From Lactuca virosa (Eukaryota > Streptophyta > Magnoliopsida > Asterales > Asteraceae): 64,000 nt of DNA. Position numbers and translations under genes: made by a program. Where the stretch lies: contig CAKMRJ010005745.1 in NCBI GenBank assembly GCA_928212115.1, positions 223,165,166 through 223,229,165 of the forward strand, written 5' to 3'. Of this stretch, positions 13,201 to 24,688 are shown in pieces. The notes under the pieces are model-generated. The model searched no databases and had not been told where the DNA came from. It worked only from the letters and a program-made list of their open reading frames with translations. Every line of letters starts with the position of its first letter. The first letter of the stretch is position 1.

Positions 13201-13691
13201 ATCTACCGAACCTGAATCCACACGACTGGATACTCCTCAACAACATTCTGCTGTCCAATCCTCAGGTGTATCAGCCGATAATTGACCACATCAAGCGAAT
13301 GCTTGTTTGCTACATTCACGAAGTAGCAAAGACGGATCAAGAAATCGCATCTGCCATTCACAAGCGACCCACGATCAAACCAATTGGAAGAAATGGCAAT
13401 GTGAACACGATGGTCAAGGGAAAAATCGATCCAAAATTTCATACAGTGATGTTCGTTAGGGGCGAAGGTCAAAAGTGCCTGTTCGCTCTTATTGACAAGC
13501 ACCTGTTCTCAACCGCTTGCCTGGAGCATATTTTGGAAATCATTCACAGGTGTAATCAGAACTCTGCAGCTGACAAGAAGTTGTTTACTGATATGCTACG
13601 TTGGTACATTCAATTTCGGCAGACACTTCTTGCTATCATTCCTCGGCTGTTCAAGGTTGTGAAGAAAGTGAAGGCTACACAACAGAAATAG
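10227..13691 (+). pseudogene. Large post-pol ORF (env position), two in-frame stops
   Basis: One frame of about 1,154 codons starts at ATG 10227 and is broken only by TAG at 10488-10490 and TAA at 12144-12146. SIRE elements carry an extra ORF here that has been called env-like. I see no signal peptide or clear membrane segment. The N-terminal 270 residues are globular and related to the minus-strand ORF at 57268-57906. A basic stretch, PKKRKSEKV, sits near 11207-11233. It is followed by a Pro/Ser/Thr-rich linker (11400-11690), acidic runs GDDDDD and SDDDDDA (11690-11770), a helical Ala/Ser-rich part, another acidic run (12649-12684) and a globular C-terminal domain. The layout looks intracellular, possibly nuclear. 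Function unknown. Confidence 0.8.
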
Positions 13692-13711
13692 TCTCTCGCC
13701 TCATTTGATGC

Positions 13712-13723
13712 AAAGGGGGAGAT
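13712..13723 (+). other. Polypurine tract of SIRE-like element
   Basis: AAAGGGGGAGAT directly precedes the TGTTGGG start of the 3' LTR. This is the expected plus-strand primer site. Confidence 0.88.
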
Positions 13724-14059
13724 TGTTGGGTCGAATAGTGTTGCGTCATGGGCTCGATCATTAGCCCAATTTTGTTATCCAGTTTAGGCCTGTCCAACCG
13801 TGATTGTTTATTAGGGTTTTGTATTTAAGGTGCATACATGCAACCTTTATCGTGATCACTTTCATTATTATCAAACGGATTGTACTACAAACCCTAGCTC
13901 GCCTCTACTGTGGAAGTTCTTAATCGAGCTCTGCTGAGGCGTGACTACATTTGAATCATTAAGCATTATTTGATTCTATATTGTGTTCATTGTATTTGTT
14001 TGATTTTATTGTTTAACCTGTTGAAGATCTAATCGATCTAAGAGTTTTTCAACTCATAA
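13724..14059 (+). repeat. 3' LTR of SIRE-like element
   Basis: A 336-bp copy of 1101-1435, ending CTCATAA (the terminal CA has become AA). It is followed by target duplication GTGCG at 14060-14064. Confidence 0.9.
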
Positions 14060-15605
14060 GTGCGTTATCACAACAACTTATATCATCAATATACTTCCTT
14101 CAAAGTCCATAAAGAACAAAACCCCATTTGAAATTGTGTTCAAGCAAAAGCCCACGTATGACCACATGCGAGTTTTTTTTTAATGTCTTACATATGTCAG
14201 AAACAACAAGACATGAGAAGATAAATTCGAGGTAAGGGGAGAACGTCAGTCTTTATTGGTTATCCTCAAGGGTAGAAAGGTTATCGAGTTTATGCCTTGG
14301 CGGATCGAAAAATAAATGTTTCTCGAGATGTGGTGTTCATATAAAACAACTTTTCCTTTCAAACATATGACACCAAAAAAAAGACAAGGAAGACTTGTTT
14401 CCAAATGTTGTCGATGAGGAAGTCAACACACCAGAAGCGAGTTTTCCTAATAATGATGATGAAAAGGAAAACAGAGACCGATCAAACCTTAGTAAATGAT
14501 GAACAAGCTCCTAATTTGACCCCTACAGGTGGAGACAATACTCCAGCAGTTGATCCTAGTTGTACAGAAACCAATGAAAATGTTACTGTGAGTGATGACC
14601 AGAGCAACACTACCATCAGAAGGCCTACCAAAAAGGATCAAAACCCAACCAAAACATCTAAATGATTTTGCTACGAAACTGCCTCCCTCTATAGACCACA
14701 CTCAACCCGATGCTAGTCACAATAGTTCCACGGTACACCCTATGTCTAATTTTGTCTCTTATGAAAAGTTTTCTAAATCTCACATATGTTATTTAGCTGC
14801 CATCACTAAACATGATGAGCCAAGAAATTATTACCAGGCATCTAAAGATACTCGATGGCAAGAAGCCATGCAAAATGAAATCAATGCACTGGAACGGAAC
14901 GAGACATGGACTCTAGAGCCCTTGCAATCTGGAAAACAAGCAATTGACTCAAATTCGGTGTACAAATTTAAGTTCAAACCAATTGGAGAAATGGATCATT
15001 ACAAAGTCTATCTAGTTTCGAAAGGTTTTACACAGATGAAAGGGGTTGACTTCCACGAGACTTTCGCTCATGTTGCAAAACTGGTCACTATACGCACCTT
15101 GCTAGCTGTGGCAGTCAAGAAGAATTGGTTTATCCATTAAATAGATGTTAGTAACGCTTTTCTTCATGGTGATTTAACAGAGGAAGTTTACATGAAGGCT
15201 TATCAAGGTTTTGCAAGAAACAGAGACACTCAGGTTTGTCGCCTATGCAAATCTCTTTATGGCCTTTACCAAGCCTCTCGAAACTGGTATAAAAAATTCA
15301 CATGTGCTTTACTCAACATTGGTGTCAAGTAGTCCAAGGCTGATCATTCACTTCTTATCTACAAATCAGACACTTCTTTCATTGTTGTCCTCATTTATGT
15401 AGTTGATGTTATTATCATGGGGAATAAAGATGCAAAAATTAAAGAATTCAAACTCCATTTACACAATTAGTTTAGTATCAAAGTTCTTGGTCCTCTAAAA
15501 TATTTCTTGGGCATCGAAACAAAACAAACGATAGAATGGTTGATACATAGTCAAAGAAAGTACACCTTAGATATATTAAAAGATAGTGATCAATAATGTT
15601 TTTCA
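14060..15605 (+). pseudogene. pol: Ale-type copia pol relic, right part
   Basis: This continues the integrase interrupted at 1095: the bases after the target duplication read on into the integrase catalytic region. Then come a decayed linker (14405-14700) and a reverse transcriptase with KDTRWQEAMQNEINALERNE, KGFTQMKGVDFHETFAHVAK and SLYGLYQASRNWYKKF, all close to Ale/Retrofit elements. The active-site box near 15396-15410 reads YVVDV where the family has YVDD plus V, so the first catalytic Asp is lost. The relic fades out after RKYTLDILKDS at about 15590, before RNase H. Stops and shifts are frequent, which makes it older than the SIRE-like insertion inside it. Confidence 0.85.
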
Positions 15606-15608
15606 ATA

Positions 15609-15690
15609 TTAGTGGAATATCTTGTCTGTTTTAGAGACGCACACCAAGTGCTTGATGAAATGCCTGAAGTGATTGTGTCTGCAACTCTGC
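15609..15690 (+). pseudogene. Possible PPR-motif fragment
   Basis: The frame reads FRDAHQVLDEMPEVIVSA, which resembles one helix pair of a plant pentatricopeptide repeat (typical DAH.VFDEMPE). Only about 27 codons are recognisable and nothing on either side supports a gene. It could be a captured or decayed exon, or chance. Confidence 0.3.
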
Positions 15691-16963
15691 CCTTCATCGC
15701 CCCCGCTCCCTGCCCAGCCGAAAAATGTAATACACGTTATAAGGTGTATTTTGTTATCTGGTTTTTAGGTTTTTCATCTAATTTGTTGTTATTGGGTTTT
15801 AGATTTTAGTTCTAATACTCAGGTTCTTCTGAAATTATTAGATTTCATGTGTAAAATGTTGATTATCGTAAGTTTTTAGTCTTGATGCTTAACCTACTTG
15901 GTTATTGGTTCCTTTGGAAACACTCAAATGAGTTATCCCCCCCCCCCCCCCCACCCACCCCACAAAACACGTTGAATCTTTTCTCTACCTCTCTACTTTC
16001 AACTCATCTTTGGAACTTGGAAGCATGAAATCCTAAAAGTACAATGACATTGTGCCACTTGCAATGAATGTTCCGAGAAGTTTGATTCCATTCTTGAGTA
16101 ACTGACTCATGTAAAATTGTACTCTTTTATAAAATCTATGCATAACAGTTTAACATTTTAGTTTTTTTAATGAAATGAAACTTAGAGTAAATTGAAATTA
16201 CTCGACCAGGTAGGAGCATGGATAGAATAACAAAGATCATAAACATGATAAAAAGTAACATCTTTTGACTTATATCAAACTTTATTTGTAGACACTGAAA
16301 GTTCTAAAAGTTCTAAGGAGGGTGGTGCTCGGAATGATTTAATCATTACTCATCTTCAATCAAATAATCTGTAAGCATTATTTTCTATTTAACAATGCTT
16401 TTTTTAAAAGTACTTTTTAGTTAGGTAAACTAAATTAATTTTGTAAATTTTTGTTTGAGAAAGGTGATGGCAATTCAAGTGGCAAAGGTAATTTTTAATA
16501 TACTTTTCACATATATCTAAAAATTATTCGACCTAATTTATCTGTTGTTTTATTTAACACATCTCATATTTTATATTTTATTAATATTTTGACTTATTTC
16601 TTGTAGGAATCTTTCAATTGCAGCCCTTGAGGAAAAAATTCCTATCAGGTGGCCATGTTTGTATGTATGCTCCTGGAAGAAGCAATTATACAAAGTTCGA
16701 GGTCAATCAAGATTCGTGTTTCTTCCGAACATTTATTTAGTTCAATAATATTATGTTTTGAGTACTTGTACAATATTTAGATATATTAAACTTTTTTGAA
16801 GATGGTTGTGTTGTAAATGTATTGAAAATATTGTTTTCAGATACGTTTGATTTGATGTAATGATATTTTTTTTGTTTTATCTTAATTATCCTATTATTAT
16901 TTTATATTCCAATTAAAAAAAATAAGATATACTTTATTAATATAAAATTTTTATGTTAAAAAA
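15691..16963. other. Unassigned AT-rich sequence with poly-C run
   Basis: No gene recognised. A 16-base C run lies at 15937-15952. Sequences resembling splice sites (AAAGGTAATTTTT near 16483, TTTCTTGTAGGAATC near 16597) flank short open stretches, but I cannot match the products to a family. Confidence 0.4.
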
Positions 16964-17865
16964 GTGCCACTAAAATATGAAAATAATAATTATTTATGCA
17001 GTTAAATAGTGGCATAAAAATAATGTCACTAAACCTTAGAGGTGCTTTAGTGGTGTAATAAAAAGTGTCACTAAAACCCAATTAGTGTTGGTGATTTTAT
17101 ATCACTAATGTTATTTAAGTGTAATGGGGTTAATTTGTTGATCAATGTCATTTTGACAATTATTGAACAAATCGGTATGATGTGGAGTGCACGTTTGTTT
17201 AATTTTGTCTTTGTTGAAAGTATACTGCTATTTAGGGGCGAAGCCGTTAAACCGACGGGGGTCCGGGGGCAGCGCCCCTGGGAGCGGGGTCCAAGGGGCA
17301 GAGCCCCTGGCTGGGAATTTTTTTATATATATTATGTTACTATATTAAAATTGCATCAGAAATCCGGATTTTTGATAAATGTACCTGGTTTTGTGATCCA
17401 TATTCTAGACCCAGATTTAAGGTTGTTTATGACCGTTTGTGGACAGTTTTAGGACATAAAACTGTCATGTGACAGTTTTAAGACAGGAAGTTTTTTCTGT
17501 TATATGATCATATCCGAATCTGAGTTGGTACACTTCTTCTTCATAACATCAAAACATTTTCTCTTCTGTTTTTCTCTCAATTCTGAGTCTTATCCGATTA
17601 AGATTGGGAGTACCACCCAAATACTTTAATCTGAAAGTGAAAACCACAATTCTCAGAATTTCCAAGACTATTTTATCCCGAATTTTCTTACAATTAGGCT
17701 GCAGCGGCACAACGAAAAAGTGCCACTAAGGGTCTTTAGTGGCAGCGTTTTTAGTGACACTTTTTTTGTGCTGCTGTTTGTCAGGGGGTATTTAGTGACA
17801 CTTTTTAGGGTTTTAGTGACACTTTTTCTGTGCCACTAAATATCATTTTATTTGTGGTGACACTT
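16964..17865. mobile_element. CACTA-like subterminal repeat region, interrupted
   Basis: About a dozen GTGCCACTAAA / TTTAGTGGCAC / TTTAGTGACAC words in both orientations cluster at 16964-17105 and 17715-17865. Repeated, inverted short motifs containing CCACTAAA are typical of subterminal regions of plant CACTA transposons, and the right edge (TTTGTGGTG, about 17851) resembles a CACTA terminus. A diagnostic CACTACAAGAAA terminus was not found. The cluster is split by an unrelated LTR-like block at about 17105-17700. Confidence 0.45.
17105..17700 (+). repeat. LTR-like insert with GC-rich palindromes
   Basis: This stretch sits between two halves of the CACTA-like repeats. At 17233-17315 is a strikingly GC-rich block with two tandem units of about 28 bp, containing GGGGCAGCGCCCC and GGGGCAGAGCCCC palindromes. 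The following sequence (TGTCATGTGACAGTTTTAAG and a T/C-rich leader-like part) has the feel of a copia LTR promoter and leader. No target duplication could be fixed, so the element type and limits are uncertain. Confidence 0.4.
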
Positions 17866-19640
17866 ACATTTTCCTGGAATTTAAACCTATAATCAGGAAG
17901 GCCCTTGAAATAAATTTTTTGATGGGTCAAGAAAGGTTAAAGCCACATTAATTCCACATAAAAATTAAGAAAGTGATCTTGAGAATCGGTTTCCAAGAAG
18001 GTTTAATGCTGCCAATATTTTAGAAGGTAATGATGGTATCCCATGTTCCGAACTTCAGGTTGGTAGCAAGTGAAATCCATTCCAAGATAGCGTTCAAAGT
18101 TAGATGTCATATATTTCATATTTGCACACACAAGGGTCCCAGAACCACACAGGGACACTATCTGATATTCCTGAACTGGAAATATCAATTATGCAAATTT
18201 TCTGAGTTTAGATCCACGTACTGGAGGAAACTAGGCCCATGCATGTGGGATTGCATTTTAATAGACTTTTAATGGAAAGTGATGCTCCCATGGGTACTGA
18301 AGTCTGGTGAGTCTCGTGAAAAGGAATTAAAAGACAAGTCGAGATAGTGTTAGCTGTGGATTTGACGACTACTTAGTACTTACAAATGATCACATGCATA
18401 GCAGAAAGAATACAAATTAAAACAAACATTGTATGATGTATTAGACATGAAACTAAAGTGAGCTTACTTTGCATGTGATTAAAACCAAAAAATAGAGTTC
18501 ATAAAACTTATTGTTATTTTTATTTGCCTAGGAATAGAATTTTCAAAGGGAATGTTTGGGGTACTCTTATGCACATACCCTAAGACTTGTTTGCCACAAT
18601 ATAAAAGGACTATTTTGTGGCACATTTCGGATTTATGATTCATGCTAACTGTAGCGGCACATTTTTTTTGGTTCAATATTAATTAAAAATTAAAACTAAT
18701 TAAATTGTAATCCTTGAAAAATAATAAATATTCCATTGTTTTTCACAGATATTTTAAAATTTGTTTGAGTTAAATGTCTAAATGTGAATGCAAGTTCAAC
18801 GTTAAACATATAAATCTACTAACAAAAGTAAGAAAAAAACTTGAAAATTCATTACAATTGAATTTCTTCTTCAAACTTCATGCTAGCTTGAATAACCTCT
18901 TTGTTAGCTCTTTCTAGAATCAATATTATTAGTTCCCTGTAAAAAATACAAATAAAGCCAATTCAAAATATAGTTAACTATCGAATAATTTAATGAACAA
19001 ATAATTAAACATTGAACACAAATCAACTATGTCTATAAGAATAAATGGAAAAAGAAAGAATATGAAAGTGATTGCCATTGTTATGATCACTTTCAGAGAT
19101 GAGTTTTGATTGATAGAATAAGAGTTGTGTGGAATTGTATAAGTGTTACCTGTTATCTGACTTAATTAATAAAAACATAGGTCACTAACTACTAGTGCTA
19201 CTAGTACGTATGATAATTGAACTTTGAAAAACAAATCAAATGGTAGACAATATATGTACCTGTATATTCATATTGCTAAGAACTCCAGACAAGTTCGCAT
19301 TTGGGGTATGTTCGTACATTGATGATATTCAACATAACATTAACCATACATTGAGTCGTTTTACACTTGGATCAGTAGAACAAGAAGCAACAATTTCTTT
19401 TACAACGACATCCTTCTACCACGTTGAAATACCTCCTTATTAATGATCTTTAACATTTGAGTGGTCATCATTTGAAAAATAATCTACAAATCCTTTGGCA
19501 CTTGCGGAGTCACTTGCAACACTTCTAGGGAAGCGTACTTAACAATACAAGTTATCGACTAAAAAACTTACAAATGATAAGAACCTGAATATTTATTGTT
19601 CCATGAAACTGACATATTTGCCCCTAAATCTCCTCAATGG
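17866..19640. other. Unassigned AT-rich region
   Basis: No identifiable element. On the minus strand at 18003-18188 an open frame behind a TTTCCAG acceptor-like site reads GTLVCANMKYMTSNFERYLG and FTCYQPEVRNMGYHHYLLKY. Its composition looks like real protein, perhaps a captured exon, but I do not recognise the family. Another AGCGGCACATTTTT word lies near 18653. A short frame at 19240-19443 has no recognisable domain. Confidence 0.35.
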
Positions 19641-20058
19641 CTTCCATTCTACATTGTCAACCGACATCATTCCCCTTCACTTCACATACTTCGGTCTTCC
19701 GGTAGGGGCAAATATGTCACTTTTAAAACATTGGAAACCTTTGATCCAAATTAAAAGAAATACTCTCACTATGGAAGCATAAACACTTTCTTTTAAAGGT
19801 AGATTAGCGCTAATCAAATCTATTTTCAGGAGTATTCCATTATATTATCTTTCCCTTTCTAAATCACACACATCAATCATTAGCGAATTGGAAAGAATTA
19901 GACGGCGTTTATGGGGGAGGAAATGAAGAAAATAAGAAAATATGTTGGGATACTTGGGACAAGATTTTGGCACCGAAATCGCTTGCTGGATTTGGGGTTG
20001 GAGGTTTAAAAGCTTCAAACATAGCATTACTAGTCAAATGGTGGTGGAGGTACAAAAG
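19640..20058 (+). pseudogene. LINE reverse transcriptase relic, left part
   Basis: Decayed C-terminal part of a plant L1-type non-LTR reverse transcriptase. It reads LHFTYFGLPVGANMSLLKHW, then LSFKGRLALIKSIFRSIPLY, then LERIRRRLWG with a shift, and finally a KWWWRYK end. These are standard plant LINE RT/thumb motifs. The relic stops where a solo LTR is inserted and continues at 32914 with KESSSLWVKIIDSIH. The 5' part of the LINE is not recognisable. Confidence 0.75.
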
Positions 20059-20646
20059 TGTAACAAACGCAAAAATTGTCTCCGGTCATTAACAGTTAAA
20101 AGTGACAAATGTCAAAGATAATAGATCTAATATGTTGTATATATCAATCTATGATAACAATACAAGATTTATATTAAATTAGATAAAAAAACAATCAGCC
20201 AAAACATCCGTAATCCGTAAAAATAAGTGCACAAAAAGTTATGTTATTTATAACCTATTTTGAAAGTATGCGTCTTCCCGAGCCCGGAAATATAAATTTC
20301 GTAGAAATCCGACTCTGTATGGATTAATATGATTTTTTTCTAAGATATAGAAATCAACGGCGCACAAAAAGTTAAAACGTCAAAAACTACGTAGAGAACG
20401 GTTGACTTTTAGCAGAATTCACCAAAATGAGAAACACAATACTACTTAAAGTAGGAATTTTAAGACAAAGAACGTCTGAATTGGAATCCTCATGAGAGAG
20501 TTACGATATTTTTAAAATCATAACGGTTATAAAATATAAGCTAAAACAAAAGTTAGAATTAGCCAAAATAACCAAAAGGAAAGTTGTAGTGCATATTGAG
20601 ACTTACACGGATATATATAAGAGTCAATGAAAACGAAGCTCGGGAA

Positions 20647-23600
20647 TGTGACAACTGTCAATTTCTGGTCAAGTCAAAGTCAAATAAAGTCAACAAGTCA
20701 AACCGGTCAACTCAATTAACCTTGCATATTAGCGTATACATTATGTTACTACTGTACAACTCGCTATTTTAATAAGAAGTTATCACTTGGAAGGTTCGTG
20801 TGATTGAAATTCTTAAACCCTAAACAGGATAAGTGAGGTAACAAAACGATAAAATACTATTGCATACCCTTTGGGGGTGTGTAAGACCCTTAAACATGGC
20901 TTAACGAGTTTACGAACCTTGAGTTGCGAAGCTAAACACTCAAAAAGGTCACAAACAAAGTCTCTTTCAATCTCTCTTTATCAATCTTAATCTCTCCCAA
21001 ATCTCTCCCAAATCTCTCTCAAAATCTCTTTTAACTTTTTAAAAATTATTCGGGTCATCCCGACCCTTAACCGGGTCAAAAACCGCTCGAAACGGGAAGA
21101 TTTCTTGAAAAATAGCCTATTAGGACCGAAGTCCCTATTAGGGTCGAAGCCTCTCTATAGGGGGCGAAAGTACTAAGGACCGAGCTGATGAAGGACCGAA
21201 CCCGAAACTGCTGAATCGAACCCTGCTGAACCAAAACTAGCTTGAAACCGAACCATGCGATCCGAACCCGAACTTCGCCTTCGCTTCTCTTCCGGCCTAT
21301 TTCGCCTTCGGGCTATTTCGGGTCATCTCGCCTTCGGTCCATGGCAGTAGGGACCGAACCTCGGTCCTATCCGAGCAACTTCGCAGGAAGGTCCATTTCA
21401 CCCGGTTTTCGACCACGACTCCGTTTTAAGCCCGTTTTTGATTATTTTAACTTGGGACTTTCACCCAAACTCATATTTTGACATATAAAACACTATATAT
21501 TCATAATTTAAACACATTTTTAGGGAAATCTTTATTTAAGAATAAAATCTAGTGGGTGAGATTTTGAGGTGGAGTGTGGACTTTACCTTTGCGTTATGAC
21601 ACAAGCAACCCACCACACCCACTCCAGGGCCATACTCAGTCACTATTCCTCCATACTTAGTCAATTAGTTGTCCTTTCACACTATTTCACCAGCCCATAA
21701 TCAGATCAAAGGGCTGGAAATCTTCACTTCACTTCCCACATTATTCACTCTTTCTCAAGAAGAATCAAACCCATTTCTCCCTCTCACTTTCTCTCTCTAA
21801 AAACTCAAATTTGAAGGTTGTTCTTGAGCATTCCCCTCCAAGTTTGGTAAGTAACTTCATCCTTCACTTGATTATCTTGCATCCTTTCACTCAAGTCATG
21901 GGTTTCTTACACAAATATCATCATATTTGTTGTTAGATCTTCAAATCTTCAAGCATCTCCCAAGTGTTCTTGACTTGGAAACTTCTTCTATTCATCATCC
22001 ATATTCTAGAATCACTCAAGGTGAGTTCATACCCCTACATTTTCATGTTTTCTTAAAGTTTTGGGGGGGGGGGGGGGAATACAAGTTAAAAGACCAAAAA
22101 CTTAACTAAATTCAAACAACAGCTTTTATCAGAAAAGTTGAGTCTTATTCACGGGCTGATTTGACCATCTTAAACTTAATATCTTTTAAAACTGTTTAAT
22201 ATGCAAATAGTTCAGGTTCATACCTTTAAAATTACTATTTGCACATCTCCATACGATTTTTCTACAATTTATGGTGATTTTACAAAACTGCCTGTCATTT
22301 CAGAAATGAATTCGGACCAGTCTGTGAATATGAACGTTTTCACACAAGTTAAAGACTTCTAAAAATTATAATAAAAATTATGAATAAACTAGTCACATTT
22401 TATGAACTCTCAGAGTTTACGGATTCAGTTTTCTACTTCGTATGATTTTTCTATGATATTTTTAAAACAATGCAGAAAGGTTAAAAACTAGTTACATAGC
22501 TTACAATATTAACAACACTCTGGAGTATGTTGAGCAAAGTGCATAACAATAAGTTTCTAAATGTTTGGATGCATTCTTGTTAGTTTACCATCATGAAAAG
22601 AAATTAGTCATTCATGTTAAGGTTTTTCATCCATTCATTTCAAACACATATAATAAACTACGTTAAGTATAGTTTATGAATTTTCGTTAAAAGCATACTA
22701 CATGGAAATGGTTTTACTCTCAAAACAAATGGCTTTTTCATATACTACTTAATAGTAATAGTTTATGGATTCATATCACTAATGTATTTTCATAAAAAGT
22801 GATTTCACTTCCACCACGGAAGGGGTTTAATACTCAAACGACATGTAAACTAGTTAACGTAAATTGTGAGACACGTCTTCATTGTACTCTTTGAGTACTG
22901 GTTAAAAATCCTGAATTAGTTATAACCAGAGTCTCTTGTAAGGAGAGCATTATAATTGTGTATAGATCTATATTGGGGTTGACAACCCACACCCATGCTG
23001 CTTGCATAAGTCCGATCGGCCGATCGGGGGTGACAAATGTCATTAATATTCCGACGTCTGAAGAACGTCGCAGCAGGTCATCCGGTCGTAGTATGGTTAT
23101 AACGACTCACATAGGGAGTTAACAATCTTTCAAGTTTACGGGAAAATTCTACTTTAAAAAGGGGTTTTATCTATTTAAAACTACAAATACGTTATAAGTG
23201 CAAAACACACACATATTCTCGGTCCTGGGATTTTAGACTACATGACTTTTATAAGGAAAATATTGGATTTTCTTTGGAATCACATTTCTAATGACACTAC
23301 ATTTCATTTAGAATTGTTAGACTTCAGCTATAATTGCTAAGTGTATATGCTAGAGTTATATAAGAATCTACTCACAATCGACTTAGAATTGGTGGGTCCG
23401 CCTTACTTCCTGTTCCTTGTTTGGTTGTCGACCTAGGGCAGACCCATTATATTCGACGGTTTATTTAACTTAATTTTTATATAACTTATATACGCTGGGT
23501 GACTATAGAAGGAATCTACGGCTCTTTCTAGGGTACATTATTGCATAACATTGGAGCTTTCATTTCACACTTAATAAAGAAAATATTGGATTTTCTGGAA

Positions 23601-23954
23601 TCATACTCTATCGCTTTTACAAGGAAAATGGCTTCTTTCTCAAATAAAACTCTTATGAACTCACCAACTTAATTGTTGACACTATTTCAAAACTACTTGT
23701 ATTCTCAGGAAATCAGTGAAACAGGAAATCAACACCATCTTGAGGATGGGACATTAAATCGTCAAACAATTCAATTTGACATCATAATGTAATTGATTTT
23801 GAAACATGTAAACATATACTATAGTGTAACCTTTTCAATTATATTTATGATGGTTGTATTTACTTTGAGCACTATTATACTCGTTGTTGTGATACTATAC
23901 ATGAAGTCCTCCACCCCCAGACGTTTCCGCCATCCTTGGTTTGGGGGTGTGACA
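20647..23954 (+). repeat. 5' LTR of gag-only element
   Basis: A 3,308-bp LTR repeated at 27936-31218. Over the first 330 bp I count about 15 differences. It includes a CCGAA/TTCGG-rich stretch (21120-21400), a G run at 22064-22077, a CGACGT/ACGTCG hairpin near 23052-23070 and one copy of the foldback module (23341-23495). Confidence 0.9.
23341..23495 (+). repeat. Foldback module copy A (5' LTR)
   Basis: Inner stem TGGGTCCGCCTTA (23393-23405) pairs with TAGGGCAGACCCA (23434-23446): 12 of 13 positions pair, counting one G-U, with one C-A mismatch. It closes a 28-nt loop containing TGTTCCTTGTTTGG. The outer stem GTTATATAA (23355-23363) pairs with TTATATAAC (23477-23485), and GTATA (23343-23347) pairs with TATAC (23489-23493). 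Confidence 0.8.
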
Positions 23955-23957
23955 GAT

Positions 23958-23969
23958 TGGTTTCAGAGC
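23958..23969 (+). other. Primer binding site of gag-only element
   Basis: TGGTTTCAGAGC lies three bases after the 5' LTR. It differs from the tRNA-Met complement TGGTATCAGAGC at one base. Confidence 0.75.
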
Positions 23970-24414
23970 ATTGTTTATAGTGAACTAAGTATATCGAACC
24001 ACATAAGATATACAAACTATAAATGCATTGGGACTAAAGTCTCCGATTAAACATTTTCAAATGACTATACTTTTAGAAATAAATAGTTTCTTGTTAAAAG
24101 TATACATGCATGCATACATGCTAAGGTCAACATCATACTAGAACAAAACAAAAGTGGTGATTGTTGAACGGCACAAGTAATCTTGGGGATGTATAGTCAG
24201 GTCTGGGAATGACATAGCCTGATCAACTATGTCTATCCCAGAAGTGATTAGCATATGCCCGAGAATGGTTGTGGTGTTGCAACAAGTCTAAAAAAACTTA
24301 CCAACTCTATCTACAAAGAGACATTGAAAACATAAGACAAACATTAAAATACTATAGGAGTATTTGGTGATACTATAACCAAATTATGTGAAAACTAAAG
24401 ACCCCTATTAGTAG

Positions 24415-24600
24415 GTCTATAATGACTAAGTGCATACGCTAAGGTTATACATAAATAAAGATATCATAGACTCAGAATCTATGACTATTGCTCTACTTCC
24501 TGTTCCTTGTTTGGTTGTGGACTTAGAGTATAGTCATTTATTCGAATGTCTATTCTATCTCAGATTATGTATAACTGGTATGCACTATGTGATTATAGAC
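24415..24600 (+). repeat. Foldback module copy B (leader)
   Basis: The best-paired copy. GTCTATAAT (24415-24423) pairs with ATTATAGAC (24592-24600). AGTGCATAC (24429-24437) pairs with GTATGCACT (24578-24586). GTTATACATAA (24444-24454) pairs with TTATGTATAAC (24565-24575). The inner ATGACTAT and CTCTA (24481-24495) pair with TAGAG and ATAGTCAT (24524-24537). The loop at 24496-24523 is 28 nt with TGTTCCTTGTTTGG. Confidence 0.85.
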
Positions 24601-24688
24601 GTGACTAATAAGGATCACCCCCTATAAGTAATTATAGGATTAGACGCCTATTAATTATCTCTTCTACCCCTATTCTCGCACAAGCAAC

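Larger units (their letters stand above)
1101..14059 (+). mobile_element. Complete SIRE-like Ty1-copia retrotransposon
   Basis: A full-length 12,959-bp LTR retrotransposon, bounded by LTRs that start TGTTGGGTCG and end CTCATCA (left) or CTCATAA (right), with the 5-bp target duplication GTGCG at 1096-1100 and 14060-14064. Inside, in order, are a tRNA-Met primer site, gag with one zinc knuckle, pol (protease, integrase, reverse transcriptase, RNase H), a 1.77 kb spacer, a large extra ORF and a polypurine tract. Copia pol order plus a long ORF after pol is typical of the SIRE/Maximus lineage (Sirevirus). About 16 substitutions and one indel separate the two LTRs (hand count, roughly 5%). The insertion is therefore not recent, and all coding regions carry stops. 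Confidence 0.92.
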
